Shown: positions 15,887-22,295 of the stretch, in pieces
Position numbering within the stretch: position 1 is the first letter of the stretch
How the letters are laid out: each line of letters opens with the position of its first letter
DNA from: Trebonia sp.
Lineage (GTDB): Bacteria; Actinomycetota; Actinomycetes; Streptosporangiales; Streptosporangiaceae
Direction: 5' to 3'
DNA length: 22,295 nucleotides
Assembly: GCA_030038035.1 (NCBI GenBank)
Contig: JASHPP010000439.1
Location: 1-22,295, forward strand
The notes under the pieces: generated by a model
Told to the model about the DNA's origin: nothing
Seen by the model: only the letters and a program-made list of their open reading frames with translations
The model's database searches: none
Translations under genes and position numbers: made by a program

Positions 15887-16654
15887 CTAGGGGGCGGCGG
15901 TGATGACGTCGATGAGGGCGGCCGTGTCGGTGAGATCGAACAGAACGGCGTCGGCCCCGCAGTCGCGCAGCTCGGCGGTGCTCGCGCGGCCGCTGGCCAC
16001 CCCAACCGACCGTGCCCCGCCGATCTTCGCCGCCTCCACGTCGCGCGGCGAGTCCGCGACGTAGACCGTCGCGGCGTCGGCGATCGGCACGCCGTACTTC
16101 TCCGCGGCCCGCTGGCGGGCGACCCGCAGCAGCGTGCCCTTCGGGTAGACCTCGGACCCGGCGAACCCCCCGACAGCCAGGTCCAGGTAGCCCTCCAGGC
16201 CGAACGCGCGGAGCTTGAGCGTCGCGTTCGGCCGGCTCGAGCCGGTCAGCACCGACTGGATCGTGTCCGCCAGCCCGGCGACGGCCGCCAGGGACTCGGC
16301 GGCACCGGGCAGCACCTGCCCCTGCGCCGTGAGCAACCCGCGGCGGGCCGCGAGCGCCGTGGCCAGTTCCGCGCCGAACGGGGCGAGCAGCCGCTCGGAT
16401 TCGGCGGGATCGCTTTCGCGGCGGGTGACGTCGTTCAGCGCGAGCGCGTCGAAGAAGATCTCGGGTTCGGAGCGGCCGGCCATCTGGGGCAACTGCACCA
16501 GCGGGCGGCCGGTGACCGAGCGGAACGCCTCGGCGTAGGCCTCCCTGGTGACTTTCGCGACGTCAACCAGGGTTAGGTCGATGTTCCACAGAACAAGCCG
16601 GTGAATCTCGGGCCTCCGCTGCTCACGTTCATCCGCACTTTGCGGTGATCTCAC
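15887..16654 (-). CDS. HAD-like protein with Asn at the nucleophile position
   Basis: A 255-residue protein with the haloacid-dehalogenase phosphatase fold. Motif I reads LVLWNIDLTLVD, where the first Asp of DxDxT, the covalent nucleophile, is Asn24 (codon AAC) while Asp26 is kept. Motif II is in SVLTGSSRPN, the motif III Lys in YPKGTLL and the acidic motif IV in VADSPRDVEAA. Such a change should abolish standard phosphomonoesterase chemistry, so it may bind a phospho-ligand or act otherwise. From memory WNxD occurs in other actinobacterial members, so it may be a family trait. The start is GTG at 16654; no good ribosome-binding site is seen. A 17-bp perfect palindrome lies 9-25 bases upstream. 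Confidence 0.8.
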   Translation of the reverse strand: MRSPQSADEREQRRPEIHRLVLWNIDLTLVDVAKVTREAYAEAFRSVTGRPLVQLPQMAGRSEPEIFFDALALNDVTRRESDPAESERLLAPFGAELATALAARRGLLTAQGQVLPGAAESLAAVAGLADTIQSVLTGSSRPNATLKLRAFGLEGYLDLAVGGFAGSEVYPKGTLLRVARQRAAEKYGVPIADAATVYVADSPRDVEAAKIGGARSVGVASGRASTAELRDCGADAVLFDLTDTAALIDVITAAP

Positions 16655-16662
16655 CCATGCGC

Positions 16663-16679
16663 GGATGACTCAGTCATCC
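16663..16679. promoter_or_regulatory. 17-bp perfect palindrome upstream of the HAD-like gene
   Basis: GGATGACTCAGTCATCC is a perfect 8+1+8 inverted repeat, 9-25 bases before the GTG start at 16654. Its size and position fit an operator for a dimeric repressor. A TAGCCT -10-like element lies just upstream on the minus strand, so the palindrome would overlap the transcript start. No regulator gene is adjacent. Confidence 0.5.
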
Positions 16680-16759
16680 TCCCGGCGCAGGCTACAGCTT
16701 GACGGACCCTGCCGGGGGCTCCTCGCGCGAGTACCTCTACTTGCTCATCGGCAGGTAGG

Positions 16760-17068
16760 TCACAGCTGTGCCGCTCCGCCCTCCGCCGCGCAAGCGGCCC
16801 GCGTGATCTCCTCGGCGCCCGCCTCGGTGAGTTCAAGCACCGCGCGCATGAAGGCGGCGAGCATCCCGTCCCGGTCCGGTGCCCTGTCGATGTCCCAGAA
16901 CGCCCGGGCGGCCGCCTCGTGGTCGAGGTCGGGCGCAAGCCTGTCCTCGCCGGACTCCGGGTCGCACGATAGGCCGTAGCCGAGGGCGTGGACCAGGCAC
17001 ATCAGGCGGATCCTGAAGGACTCGGCGGCGAGGGTGATGGTGCCGCGCTCGGAAATGATTGCTGTCAT
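16760..17068 (-). CDS. Conserved-looking protein of unknown function (102 aa)
   Basis: A 102-residue acidic, mostly helical protein beginning MTAIISERGTITLAAESFRI. It contains one buried-looking stretch (RLMCLVHALGYGLSC) and an acidic middle (PESGEDRLAPDLDHEAA). There is no signal peptide or membrane span, and I do not recognise a family. The ATG at 17068 has a GGAGG site seven bases upstream; the frame stays open to 17128, but that part contains the probable promoter. It lies 105 bases upstream of the HAD-like gene in the same direction. Confidence 0.75.
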   Translation of the reverse strand: MTAIISERGTITLAAESFRIRLMCLVHALGYGLSCDPESGEDRLAPDLDHEAAARAFWDIDRAPDRDGMLAAFMRAVLELTEAGAEEITRAACAAEGGAAQL

Positions 17069-17107
17069 GGCCGTACCTCCGCCGGCTCGGTCCGGCGCGC
17101 GGGAGAG

Positions 17108-17113
17108 ATTGTA
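17108..17113 (-). promoter_or_regulatory. -10 element for the 102-aa protein gene
   Basis: TACAAT on the minus strand lies about 40 bases before the ATG at 17068, leaving room for a 5' leader with the GGAGG site. It stands out against the GC-rich background. The hexamer 17 bases upstream is GTGATT, not a standard -35. Confidence 0.45.
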
Positions 17114-17197
17114 ACGATTCGCACGCAAGTAATCACATACTGTGCGGGCCGCCGGTGCACGGCGTTAGTGCGTATTGCAACCATTCTGTTACGGACT

Positions 17198-17301
17198 GTC
17201 TGCGTCGCGCAGACTGGTGGTAACCCCGGGGCGGGAGCTGCCCGATGGCTGCCACGTCCGCGCTGCTGCGGGGAAACTCGGGTGTGTCCGAATGGACACC
17301 C
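17198..17301. other. Spacer hairpins of unknown role
   Basis: In the gap between the 102-aa protein gene and pruA there are two inverted repeats besides the terminator. GTCTGCG-TCG-CGCAGAC (17198-17214) has a 7-bp stem, and GGGTGTGTCC-GAAT-GGACACCC (17280-17301) has an 8-bp stem with a 2-base bulge. No gene is supported in 17114-17330. Confidence 0.4.
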
Positions 17302-17330
17302 TGCGGAGCGCGCGCCTGCCACAATGGAGC

Positions 17331-17363
17331 AGAGCCCCGGCCTCCTCGCTTCGCCGGGGCTCT
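17331..17363 (-). terminator. Probable terminator after pruA
   Basis: AGAGCCCCGG (17331-17340) and CCGGGGCTCT (17354-17363) form a perfect 10-bp stem with a 13-base loop, about 60 bases past the pruA stop codon. Neither side has a strong T-run, as is common in high-GC actinobacteria. Confidence 0.6.
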
Positions 17364-17421
17364 CTTCGTTCGACGACGTTGCTCCGCCGCGCGCCTGCCG
17401 CCCCGGCACCAGAACGCCGTG

Positions 17422-19050
17422 CTAGCCCATGTGCGGATACCGGTAGTCCGTGGGCGGGACGAACGTCTCCTTGATCGAGCGGGCGGAGACCCAGCGGATG
17501 AGGTTGAACACCGAGCCGGCCTTGTCGTCGGTGCCGCTTGCCCGGGCGCCGCCGAATGGCTGCTGGCCGACCACCGCCCCAGTCGGCTTGTCGTTGATGT
17601 AGAAGTTCCCTGCCGCGTAGCGCAGCCGGTCGCCCGCCTCGGCGATCGCCGCGCGGTCCGTCGCGAGGATCGAGCCGGTCAGCGCGTACGCCGCCACGTT
17701 GGCGGCCTGGCCGAGCATCGCGCTGAACGCCGCGTCCTCATAGACGTGCACCGCCAGGATCGGGCCGAAGTACTCGGTGGTGAACGCCTCGTCGCCGGGG
17801 TCGTCGCAGACCAGCACCGTCGGCGAGACGAAGTGGCCCGCGTCGTCGTCGATCGTGCCGCCGGTCAGGATCTGCACGCCCGGACGGGACCTGGCGCGGT
17901 CGAACGCGCCGCGGTGCTTGTCCACCGCCCTGGAGTCGATCACCGCGCCGCCGAACAGCGACAGGTCCTCGGACACGTCCCCGAAGGAGAGCGACCGTAC
18001 CGTGCCGGCAAGCTCGTCCCGGACGTCGTCCCACAGCGAGCGCGGCAGGTACGCGCGGGAGGCCGCGGAGCACTTCTGGCCTTGGTACTCGAAGGCGCCG
18101 CGGATGAGCGTGGTGACGATCGACGCGCGTTCGGCGGACGGGTGGACGATCACGAAGTCCTTGCCGCCGGTCTCCCCGACAAGCCGCGGATAGTCCCTGA
18201 AGCGCGCGATGTTCTCCCCTACGGTCCGCCACAGGTGCTGGAACGTGGCCGTCGACCCGGTGAAGTGGATACCGGCCAGGTCCGGGTGCGACAGCGCCAC
18301 CCGCGACACCGCCGCGCCGTCCCCCGTCACCATGTTGATCACCCCGGGCGGCAGTCCCGCCGCCGCGAGCAGGCGCATCGTGTAATGCGCCGCCAGCTGC
18401 TGCGTGGGCGACGGCTTCCACACCACGACGTTGCCGAGCAGGGCCGGCGCGGTCGGCAGGTTCCCGGCGATCGACGTGAAGTTGAACGGGGTGATCGCGA
18501 GCACGAACCCCTCAAGCGGCCGGTATTCCATCCGGTTCCAGCTGCCTGCGGCGGACTCGGGCTGCTCGGACAGCAGCTGGCGCGCGAACGACACGTTGTA
18601 GCGCCAGAAGTCGATCATCTCGCAGGCGGCGTCGATCTCCGCCTGGAACACCGACTTGGACTGGCCGAGGACCGTCGCGGCGTTCAGCGTCGAGCGCCAC
18701 GGCCCGGCGAGCAGGTCGGCTGCCCGGAGGAAGACGGCGGCCCGGTCGTCGAACGAGAGGGCACGCCAGGCGCGGGCGGCGGTCCCGGCCGCCGAGATCG
18801 CCGCAAGCACGTCCGCGTCGGTCGCGTTGCCGAACTCGCCGAGGACGCGCCGGTAGTTGTGCGGCTGCACCACCGGCACCTTGTCACCCGAGCCCATCAC
18901 GGCGCGGCCCGCGATCGTCATCGTCAACTCGGCGTGCTGTCCTGCGAGCTCCTTGATCTTCGCCTCGAGGAGGGAGCGTTCGATGCTGCCTGGCTGGTAC
19001 TGCCGCACCGGCTCGTTGTACGGCATGGGAACCCTGGTCACCGCGTCCAT
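17422..19050 (-). CDS. pruA: 1-pyrroline-5-carboxylate dehydrogenase
   Basis: An aldehyde dehydrogenase of 542 residues that oxidises pyrroline-5-carboxylate/glutamate semialdehyde to glutamate with NAD+, the second step of proline degradation (and the end of arginine/ornithine degradation). The family-typical N-terminus (VPMPYNEPVRQYQPGSIER), ITPFNFTSIAGNLPTAPAL, the general base in GETGGKDF (Glu293), the catalytic Cys327 in YQGQKCSAASR, and FYINDKPTGAVVGQQPFGG are all present. It is a stand-alone enzyme, not fused to proline dehydrogenase. ATG 19050 has a GGGGAAGG site about eight bases upstream and overlaps the end of the DUF6912-like gene by 13 bases. It is the last gene of a four-gene minus-strand cluster and is followed by a hairpin. 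Confidence 0.95.
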   Translation of the reverse strand: MDAVTRVPMPYNEPVRQYQPGSIERSLLEAKIKELAGQHAELTMTIAGRAVMGSGDKVPVVQPHNYRRVLGEFGNATDADVLAAISAAGTAARAWRALSFDDRAAVFLRAADLLAGPWRSTLNAATVLGQSKSVFQAEIDAACEMIDFWRYNVSFARQLLSEQPESAAGSWNRMEYRPLEGFVLAITPFNFTSIAGNLPTAPALLGNVVVWKPSPTQQLAAHYTMRLLAAAGLPPGVINMVTGDGAAVSRVALSHPDLAGIHFTGSTATFQHLWRTVGENIARFRDYPRLVGETGGKDFVIVHPSAERASIVTTLIRGAFEYQGQKCSAASRAYLPRSLWDDVRDELAGTVRSLSFGDVSEDLSLFGGAVIDSRAVDKHRGAFDRARSRPGVQILTGGTIDDDAGHFVSPTVLVCDDPGDEAFTTEYFGPILAVHVYEDAAFSAMLGQAANVAAYALTGSILATDRAAIAEAGDRLRYAAGNFYINDKPTGAVVGQQPFGGARASGTDDKAGSVFNLIRWVSARSIKETFVPPTDYRYPHMG

Positions 19051-19595
19051 GAGGGGTGCCTTCCCCGTTGGGCGCAGAAGGTAACTAAGCCGTAGAAGGT
19101 AACTAAGGACGCGTCGGGCAGCTCCTGGGTGGCGTACCAGGCCAGCTCGTGACCGTCCGCGCCGTCGACCGTGAACTCCGCGTCCTCGTCCCCGGCGTCC
19201 GCGGCGTCGATGGCCGCCACCGCGGCGGCGACGTCTTCGGCTGCCTCAGCGGCGTCGATGTGGCCGGAAGCCACGGCCGTGAACGGGACCGCGACGGCGA
19301 GGGCCACCGTGGCGGGCTCGTCGTCATACGCGCTCCAGCTCACCTCGCCGTCCCTGACGTCGGCCGCGAGCACCACGCGGCGGCGCGGCGCGTCCGGGTC
19401 GCCGGCCAGCAGCCGCAACGACTGCCGGGCCGCCGTCAGCAGGGCCACGTACTCGAGTTCCTCTTCGTCGCCGCTCGCGTAGGCCTCACGCAACGCCGGC
19501 GTGACCGCGAACGCCGTGAGCGGCGGGGGGCCGACCTCGCCCTGCTTGAGGGCGTCGGCCAGCCCGGGAAGCGTGAGGGGCAGGTATACCCGCAT
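19038..19595 (-). CDS. DUF6912-like conserved actinobacterial protein
   Basis: A 185-residue acidic cytosolic protein starting MRVYLPLTLPGLADALKQGEVG, then SGDEEELEYVALLTAARQSL, VVLAADV and ELAWYATQEL. This pattern recalls the actinobacterial DUF6912 family, from memory only; function unknown. The extreme C-terminus after ATQELPDAS is unusual: a duplicated six-residue unit (LVTFYG, LVTFCA) encoded by an 18-bp repeat that also lies 26-57 bases upstream of pruA. The start ATG lies seven bases after the vsr stop codon, and its end overlaps pruA by 13 bases, so translation is probably coupled on both sides. Confidence 0.8.
   Translation of the reverse strand: MRVYLPLTLPGLADALKQGEVGPPPLTAFAVTPALREAYASGDEEELEYVALLTAARQSLRLLAGDPDAPRRRVVLAADVRDGEVSWSAYDDEPATVALAVAVPFTAVASGHIDAAEAAEDVAAAVAAIDAADAGDEDAEFTVDGADGHELAWYATQELPDASLVTFYGLVTFCAQRGRHPSWTR
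19076..19107. repeat. Tandem 14-bp repeat, 18-bp period, before pruA
   Basis: AGAAGGTAACTAAG occurs identically at 19076-19089 and 19094-19107. The unit is AT-rich compared with its surroundings. It encodes the duplicated tail of the DUF6912-like protein and lies 26-57 bases upstream of the pruA start codon, so it could also be a control site. Confidence 0.75.
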
Positions 19596-19601
19596 GGGGC
19601 C

Positions 19602-20102
19602 TCATGGTAGCGACCGCGGGCCGCCGACGACGGCAACCACCATGGCAACGGCATCCTCGATCGGCACGTGCTCCCACAGTCGCAGCACCGTCCAGCCCGC
19701 GTCGGCCAGGGCGGCGTCCGCGGCCCGGTCGCGCTCGACGTTCTTCTGCAGCTTCGGCGACCAGTACCACTCGTTGTTCTTGGGCCGTGAACCGTGCTCC
19801 GGGCAGGCGTGCCAGAAGCAGCCGTCCACGAACACCGCCACCTTGCGGGAGGTGAAGGCGATGTCCGGGCGCACCCGCCGTTGCGGCAGGTCTAGCCTGA
19901 GGTCCTTGCGATACCGGTAGCCCATCGCGTGCAGGGCGCTGCGCAACGCGAGCTCGGGCTTGGTATCGCTGCGGCGGTTGGCCTTCATGTTCGCCGACCG
20001 GCCGGGAGTGGCCGGCAGCGGGTACAGCCTGGCCGACTCGCCGCGGTCGCCGCGCCCCTCGCGGTCGCCGCGCCCCTGGTGCTCGCCGTGCTTCTCGTGC
20101 AC
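19602..20102 (-). CDS. vsr: Very-short-patch repair endonuclease Vsr
   Basis: Vsr-family nuclease of the PD-(D/E)xK-like fold, which nicks DNA at T:G mismatches created by deamination of 5-methylcytosine. Recognisable blocks are MKANRRSDTKPELALRSAL, then RRVRPDIAFTSRKVAVFVDG, CFWHACPEHGSRPKNN, and AGWTVLRLWEH near the end. These hold the catalytic Asp and the His/Cys zinc-binding residues. The conserved motif YPLPATPGRSAN before MKANRR shows that translation starts upstream of the ATG at 19988. I give GTG 20102; TTG 20126, overlapping the end of the HAD gene, is equally possible, and neither has a clear ribosome-binding site. No cytosine methyltransferase gene is adjacent. The N-terminus carries a duplicated GRGDRE/GRGDRG unit. 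Confidence 0.9.
   Translation of the reverse strand: MHEKHGEHQGRGDREGRGDRGESARLYPLPATPGRSANMKANRRSDTKPELALRSALHAMGYRYRKDLRLDLPQRRVRPDIAFTSRKVAVFVDGCFWHACPEHGSRPKNNEWYWSPKLQKNVERDRAADAALADAGWTVLRLWEHVPIEDAVAMVVAVVGGPRSLP
20042..20077. repeat. 18-bp tandem duplication in vsr 5' end
   Basis: CGCGGTCGCCGCGCCCCT occurs twice head to tail (20042-20059, 20060-20077), encoding the duplicated six-residue GRGDRE/GRGDRG on the minus strand. It lies in the non-conserved leader of Vsr. Confidence 0.8.
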
Positions 20103-20112
20103 GCGGCAAAGC

Positions 20113-20808
20113 TTAGCGATTGGCAAACATTCGCGTCAGCCGCGTGACCGTCTCGGCCGGGTCGGTGTGATGGACGCCGGTCATTCCGCAGCCGACGGCG
20201 GCTGCGACATTCCGCTCCAGGTCGTCGACGAACACGCACTCCCCGGGGGCGATGCCGAGCAGCCCGGCGGTGTGCAGGAATATGCGCGATTCTGGCTTAC
20301 GCATGCCGACCTCGCCGGAGATCACCACCGCGTCGAAAAGCGCCGGGAAATCCTGCCTTGGGTAGCCGCCGTCGCCCCATGAGTTCGACAGCAGCGCGGT
20401 CCGGACGCCGGCGCCGCGCAAGTCGCGAATCACCTGGTACATGGCCGGAACGGGCCTGCTCGCCGAGAGCATCCTGGTGAGCAGCCCGTTGGGCTGGACC
20501 CGGCCGCCGACCGTGGTCACGAGGCGTTCGGCCAGCAGCCGCTCGAACTCCGCGACAGTGCACTCACCGCGCTCCAGCGCGTGCACCGGGTTGGCGGGGT
20601 TGACGGGCCCGTTGGCGGGGTTGGCGGGCCCGTTGGCGGACGCGGTGGCTTCGAGCGGGTCGTAGGCGTCCGTCAGCCACGGGCGCATGACCGCCAGGTA
20701 ACTATCAACGTCGATCTGGTCGGCGACGAGCCAGTCGCGAACAGTGTCGCCGATCGGCTGCGTAAGGACGCCACCCCAGTCCATGATCACGGCACGCAAG
20801 TGCGGCAT
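20113..20808 (-). CDS. HAD-superfamily hydrolase, subfamily IA type
   Basis: A 231-residue protein with an intact HAD core. The nucleophile Asp10 is in VIMDWGGVLT (the Gly-Gly form typical of epoxide-hydrolase-like and YihX-like phosphatases), motif II is LLSNSWG, the motif III Lys is in MRKPESRIF and motif IV is VFVDDLERN. The substrate cannot be told; a small phosphometabolite is likely. A Pro/Asn/Gly-rich linker in the cap region (about residues 57-73) is made of a 21-bp tandem repeat. ATG 20808 has no Shine-Dalgarno, but TACCAT lies seven bases upstream, so it is probably leaderless. It heads a four-gene cluster; its end abuts or overlaps vsr. Confidence 0.85.
   Translation of the reverse strand: MPHLRAVIMDWGGVLTQPIGDTVRDWLVADQIDVDSYLAVMRPWLTDAYDPLEATASANGPANPANGPVNPANPVHALERGECTVAEFERLLAERLVTTVGGRVQPNGLLTRMLSASRPVPAMYQVIRDLRGAGVRTALLSNSWGDGGYPRQDFPALFDAVVISGEVGMRKPESRIFLHTAGLLGIAPGECVFVDDLERNVAAAVGCGMTGVHHTDPAETVTRLTRMFANR
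20590..20640. repeat. 21-bp tandem repeat inside the HAD gene
   Basis: Two full 21-bp units (20590-20610, 20611-20631, one mismatch) and a 9-base partial third copy. They encode GPANPAN and GPVNPAN on the minus strand, lengthening the cap-domain linker without breaking the frame. Confidence 0.85.
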
Positions 20809-20815
20809 GGTCCCA

Positions 20816-20821
20816 ATGGTA
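20816..20821 (-). promoter_or_regulatory. -10 element for the leaderless HAD-vsr-DUF6912-pruA cluster
   Basis: TACCAT on the minus strand lies seven bases before the ATG at 20808, placing the transcript start at the start codon. No ribosome-binding site is present and no clear -35 was seen. Confidence 0.45.
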
Positions 20822-21207
20822 AGGCAGCCTCTATTGAGACGGATTCACCAACTGCCCGCATTGGTGGTGGGGCCCACAACGCCAAGCCTATTGGCAGTGG
20901 GGCCCCCTCCGCCAGAAAAAAGCGGCGCGAGCCCATCGGCGGGACCGGTGCGGGCCGGAGCCTCGCTGACATGCCAGGCGGAGCCCGTGGCAGCGGTAAT
21001 GGTAATGAAGCGCGTTCCAGCCGGCGCGGCGTAAAGAGGCCACTTATTTCGCGAAAAATTTCGCCTCGCGACCGCGGGGCGCGAATTATGTGCGAGATTT
21101 TCGCGATCATGGAATGCGGCAGCACGCGGAACCGGAATGTCGGTGGGCTCGTGTACATATGGTCGCAATTAGTTGCCATTAACCCCGCACAACTCCCCGG
21201 GAGTCCA
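20822..21207. other. AT-richer divergent spacer
   Basis: About 390 bases with no supported gene, between the HAD gene (minus) and the Rv3235-family gene (plus). It holds a direct repeat (ATTGGTGGTGGGGCCC at 20858 and ATTGGCAGTGGGGCCC about 31 bases on). It also has a run of six A after a G/C stretch (near 20920), and a cluster of TTTCGCG elements: the palindrome TTTCGCGAAA at 21047-21056, ATTTCGC at 21058-21064 and TTTTCGCG at 21098-21105. Its base composition is clearly less GC-rich than the genes. Promoters for both flanking genes should lie here. Confidence 0.5.
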
Positions 21208-21831
21208 ATGTCGGCGCGGCAATCCCCGTTGTCATGTGACGCACCCGCGTTCGATTCAGCCTCGCGCGGCGACCACCTGCCCGCGCTCCGGCTCGTGACC
21301 GTACCGGATACTGGCCCACCGTTTGACGCCGACCCGCTGGCCGGCACCGCCGCGGCACCCGCGGCCGCGTCCGGGCAACGCGGCAGCGGGTGGGAGGGCC
21401 TCGGCGCCGGCATCGAGGCGGCCCAAGACCGTGTGGCGGCCCCGCGCGCGGTCACGGACGCTCAGGGCGAATGGCCGCAGCACTTCGCCTGGCTGCTCGC
21501 CGAGGCCCTGGCAGGAGCACGGCCGACCAGGCAGATCCTGCCCTGGACGTCCGAACGCGCCCGCGTTCACTTTCGCAGGCTGACCCCGCTGTTCGGCTGC
21601 GGGCAGCGGCCTCGCGTGCGGCGCGTGATCACGACGCGGCCGGCGCCAGGGGTCATCGAGATGACCGCGATCGTGCTGGTCGGCGCGCGAACGCGCGCGC
21701 TTGCCGTCCGGCTTGAGCAGGCCGCGCCGCGGCGCCTCCCCGGACCGGCCGGGCATGCCCGGCAGTGCGAGACGCCGGCCGCCCCAGCGTCCGTGCCGCG
21801 CTGGGTGTGCACCGACATCGAGGCGGCGTGA
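21208..21831 (+). CDS. Rv3235-family protein
   Basis: A 207-residue protein. The N-terminal half (to about residue 85) is low-complexity Ala/Pro/Gly. The C-terminal half has the family pattern WPQHFAWLLAEALAGARPTRQILPWTS, then RVRRVITTRPAPGVIEMTAIVLVGARTRALAVRLEQ, as in the mycobacterial Rv3235 family of unknown function, which lies near secA in actinobacteria; here it is convergent with secA. The start is ATG 21208 with GGGAG five bases upstream. The frame is open further upstream, with another ATG at 21088, but that part is AT-richer and unlike the family. There is no signal peptide or membrane span. Confidence 0.8.
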   Translation: MSARQSPLSCDAPAFDSASRGDHLPALRLVTVPDTGPPFDADPLAGTAAAPAAASGQRGSGWEGLGAGIEAAQDRVAAPRAVTDAQGEWPQHFAWLLAEALAGARPTRQILPWTSERARVHFRRLTPLFGCGQRPRVRRVITTRPAPGVIEMTAIVLVGARTRALAVRLEQAAPRRLPGPAGHARQCETPAAPASVPRWVCTDIEAA

Positions 21832-21908
21832 CGCAGGCCCGCGCGGCACCCAGGCAGCAGGCAGCAGGCCGGACCGCAGCGGGCCGGAGCGGACGCGGGG
21901 CCGAGGGG

Positions 21909-22295
21909 TCAGGAGTTTCGCGGATCGCCGTGGCAGCGCTTGTACTTGCGGCCTGAGCCGCACGGGCACAGGTCGTTGCGGCCCACGTTGGCGTACGGAT
22001 CGGCGGAATCACGCCGGCGCTCGACGCCGCCGCCCTCGGACGGAGCCGAGTACTGCAACTGGCGTGGCCGGTGCGGCTCAAGGCCAGGCGCCACCGGACC
22101 AGGAGTCGCCGCAGGCGAACCGCCGCTGCTCGTGGCGGTCTCGCCGCGCCCTGCCGCCGTCGCGTGCTGACGCCCGTCGGCGGCATGCCGGCCGCCCTGG
22201 CGGGCAGCGTTCCCCTGCCGGGCGTTCCCCTGGCGGGCGCCGCCCGGCCTCATACCGCCCTGCCCACCGCGGCCCTGCGCTGTGCCCTGCCCAGC
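21909..22295 (-). CDS. secA: Preprotein translocase subunit SecA, C-terminal part (cut by window end)
   Basis: The open frame enters at the window end and stops with TGA at 21909, giving 128 residues. It ends in a SEC-C zinc motif, [20 protein letters not shown] (Cys-x-Cys-x8-Cys-His), preceded by [12 protein letters not shown], the standard C-terminus of SecA, the ATPase that drives Sec-dependent export and binds SecB-like chaperones and ribosomes through this motif. Before it lies a long Gly/Gln/Arg/Ala-rich linker including a 15-bp tandem duplication (22207-22236, encoding RQGNA twice). SEC-C also occurs in other proteins, but the position next to an Rv3235-family gene supports SecA. The motor domains are outside the window. 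Confidence 0.85.
   Translation of the reverse strand, partial: AGQGTAQGRGGQGGMRPGGARQGNARQGNAARQGGRHAADGRQHATAAGRGETATSSGGSPAATPGPVAPGLEPHRPRQLQYSAPSEGGGVERRRDSADPYANVGRNDLCPCGSGRKYKRCHGDPRNS

Noticed and set aside
13880..16576. Long plus-strand open frame opposite the acetoacetyl-CoA synthetase and HAD-like genes
   Set aside because: It spans two real minus-strand genes and their gap; the composition is that of a GC-rich shadow and there are no family motifs.
17245..19095. Long plus-strand open frame opposite pruA
   Set aside because: The minus strand encodes an unmistakable aldehyde dehydrogenase with its catalytic Cys and Glu; the plus frame has no recognisable features.

Overview
The window is high-GC DNA from an actinomycete. 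The evidence is the strong G/C bias at third codon positions, a large NAD-dependent glutamate dehydrogenase, SecA with a C-terminal SEC-C motif next to an Rv3235-family gene, an ftsE-ftsX-smpB block beside prfB, and several apparently leaderless genes. A member of Streptosporangiales or a relative is likely, but the genus cannot be fixed from this sequence.

Layout. (1) Positions 1-1125, minus strand: the 5' end of a citramalate synthase gene (cimA, isoleucine route). It is preceded by an attenuator: a 14-codon leader peptide with three Ile codons in a row, two hairpins and a Rho-independent terminator. (2) 1125-5664, minus: ftsE, ftsX, smpB and a membrane-anchored penicillin-binding-protein-like gene whose three active-site motifs are all degenerate. 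(3) 5665-8387: a 62-residue Cys-rich membrane protein (plus), prfB (minus) whose stop-codon-reading tripeptide is SKY instead of SPF, and a divergent lipoprotein gene (plus). (4) 8369-13396, minus: a giant glutamate dehydrogenase gene carrying an in-frame insertion of two 51-bp repeats plus a GC palindrome. (5) 13397-13792: a non-coding spacer with G/C-run palindromes and about ten degenerate 19-bp tandem repeats. (6) 13793-17068, minus: acetoacetyl-CoA synthetase, a HAD-like protein with Asn at the nucleophile position, and a 102-residue protein of unknown function. (7) 17422-20808, minus: a tightly packed cluster of HAD phosphatase, orphan Vsr endonuclease, DUF6912-like protein and 1-pyrroline-5-carboxylate dehydrogenase (pruA). 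(8) 20809-22295: an AT-richer spacer, an Rv3235-family gene (plus), and the C-terminus of SecA (minus, cut by the window end).

How the genes fit together. FtsEX, the PBP-like protein and SecA belong to envelope biogenesis and secretion. PrfB and SmpB belong to translation termination and ribosome rescue. PruA makes glutamate from the proline-degradation intermediate, glutamate dehydrogenase converts glutamate to 2-oxoglutarate, and acetoacetyl-CoA synthetase activates ketone bodies, so 8.4-19 kb is rich in carbon and nitrogen catabolism.

No tRNA, rRNA, CRISPR array, insertion sequence or phage gene was seen. The observations most worth pursuing are the Ile attenuator of cimA, the SKY variant of RF2, the fully degenerate PBP, and the repeat insertion in the glutamate dehydrogenase gene. 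Short tandem duplications recur across the window and are always a multiple of three bases inside genes.
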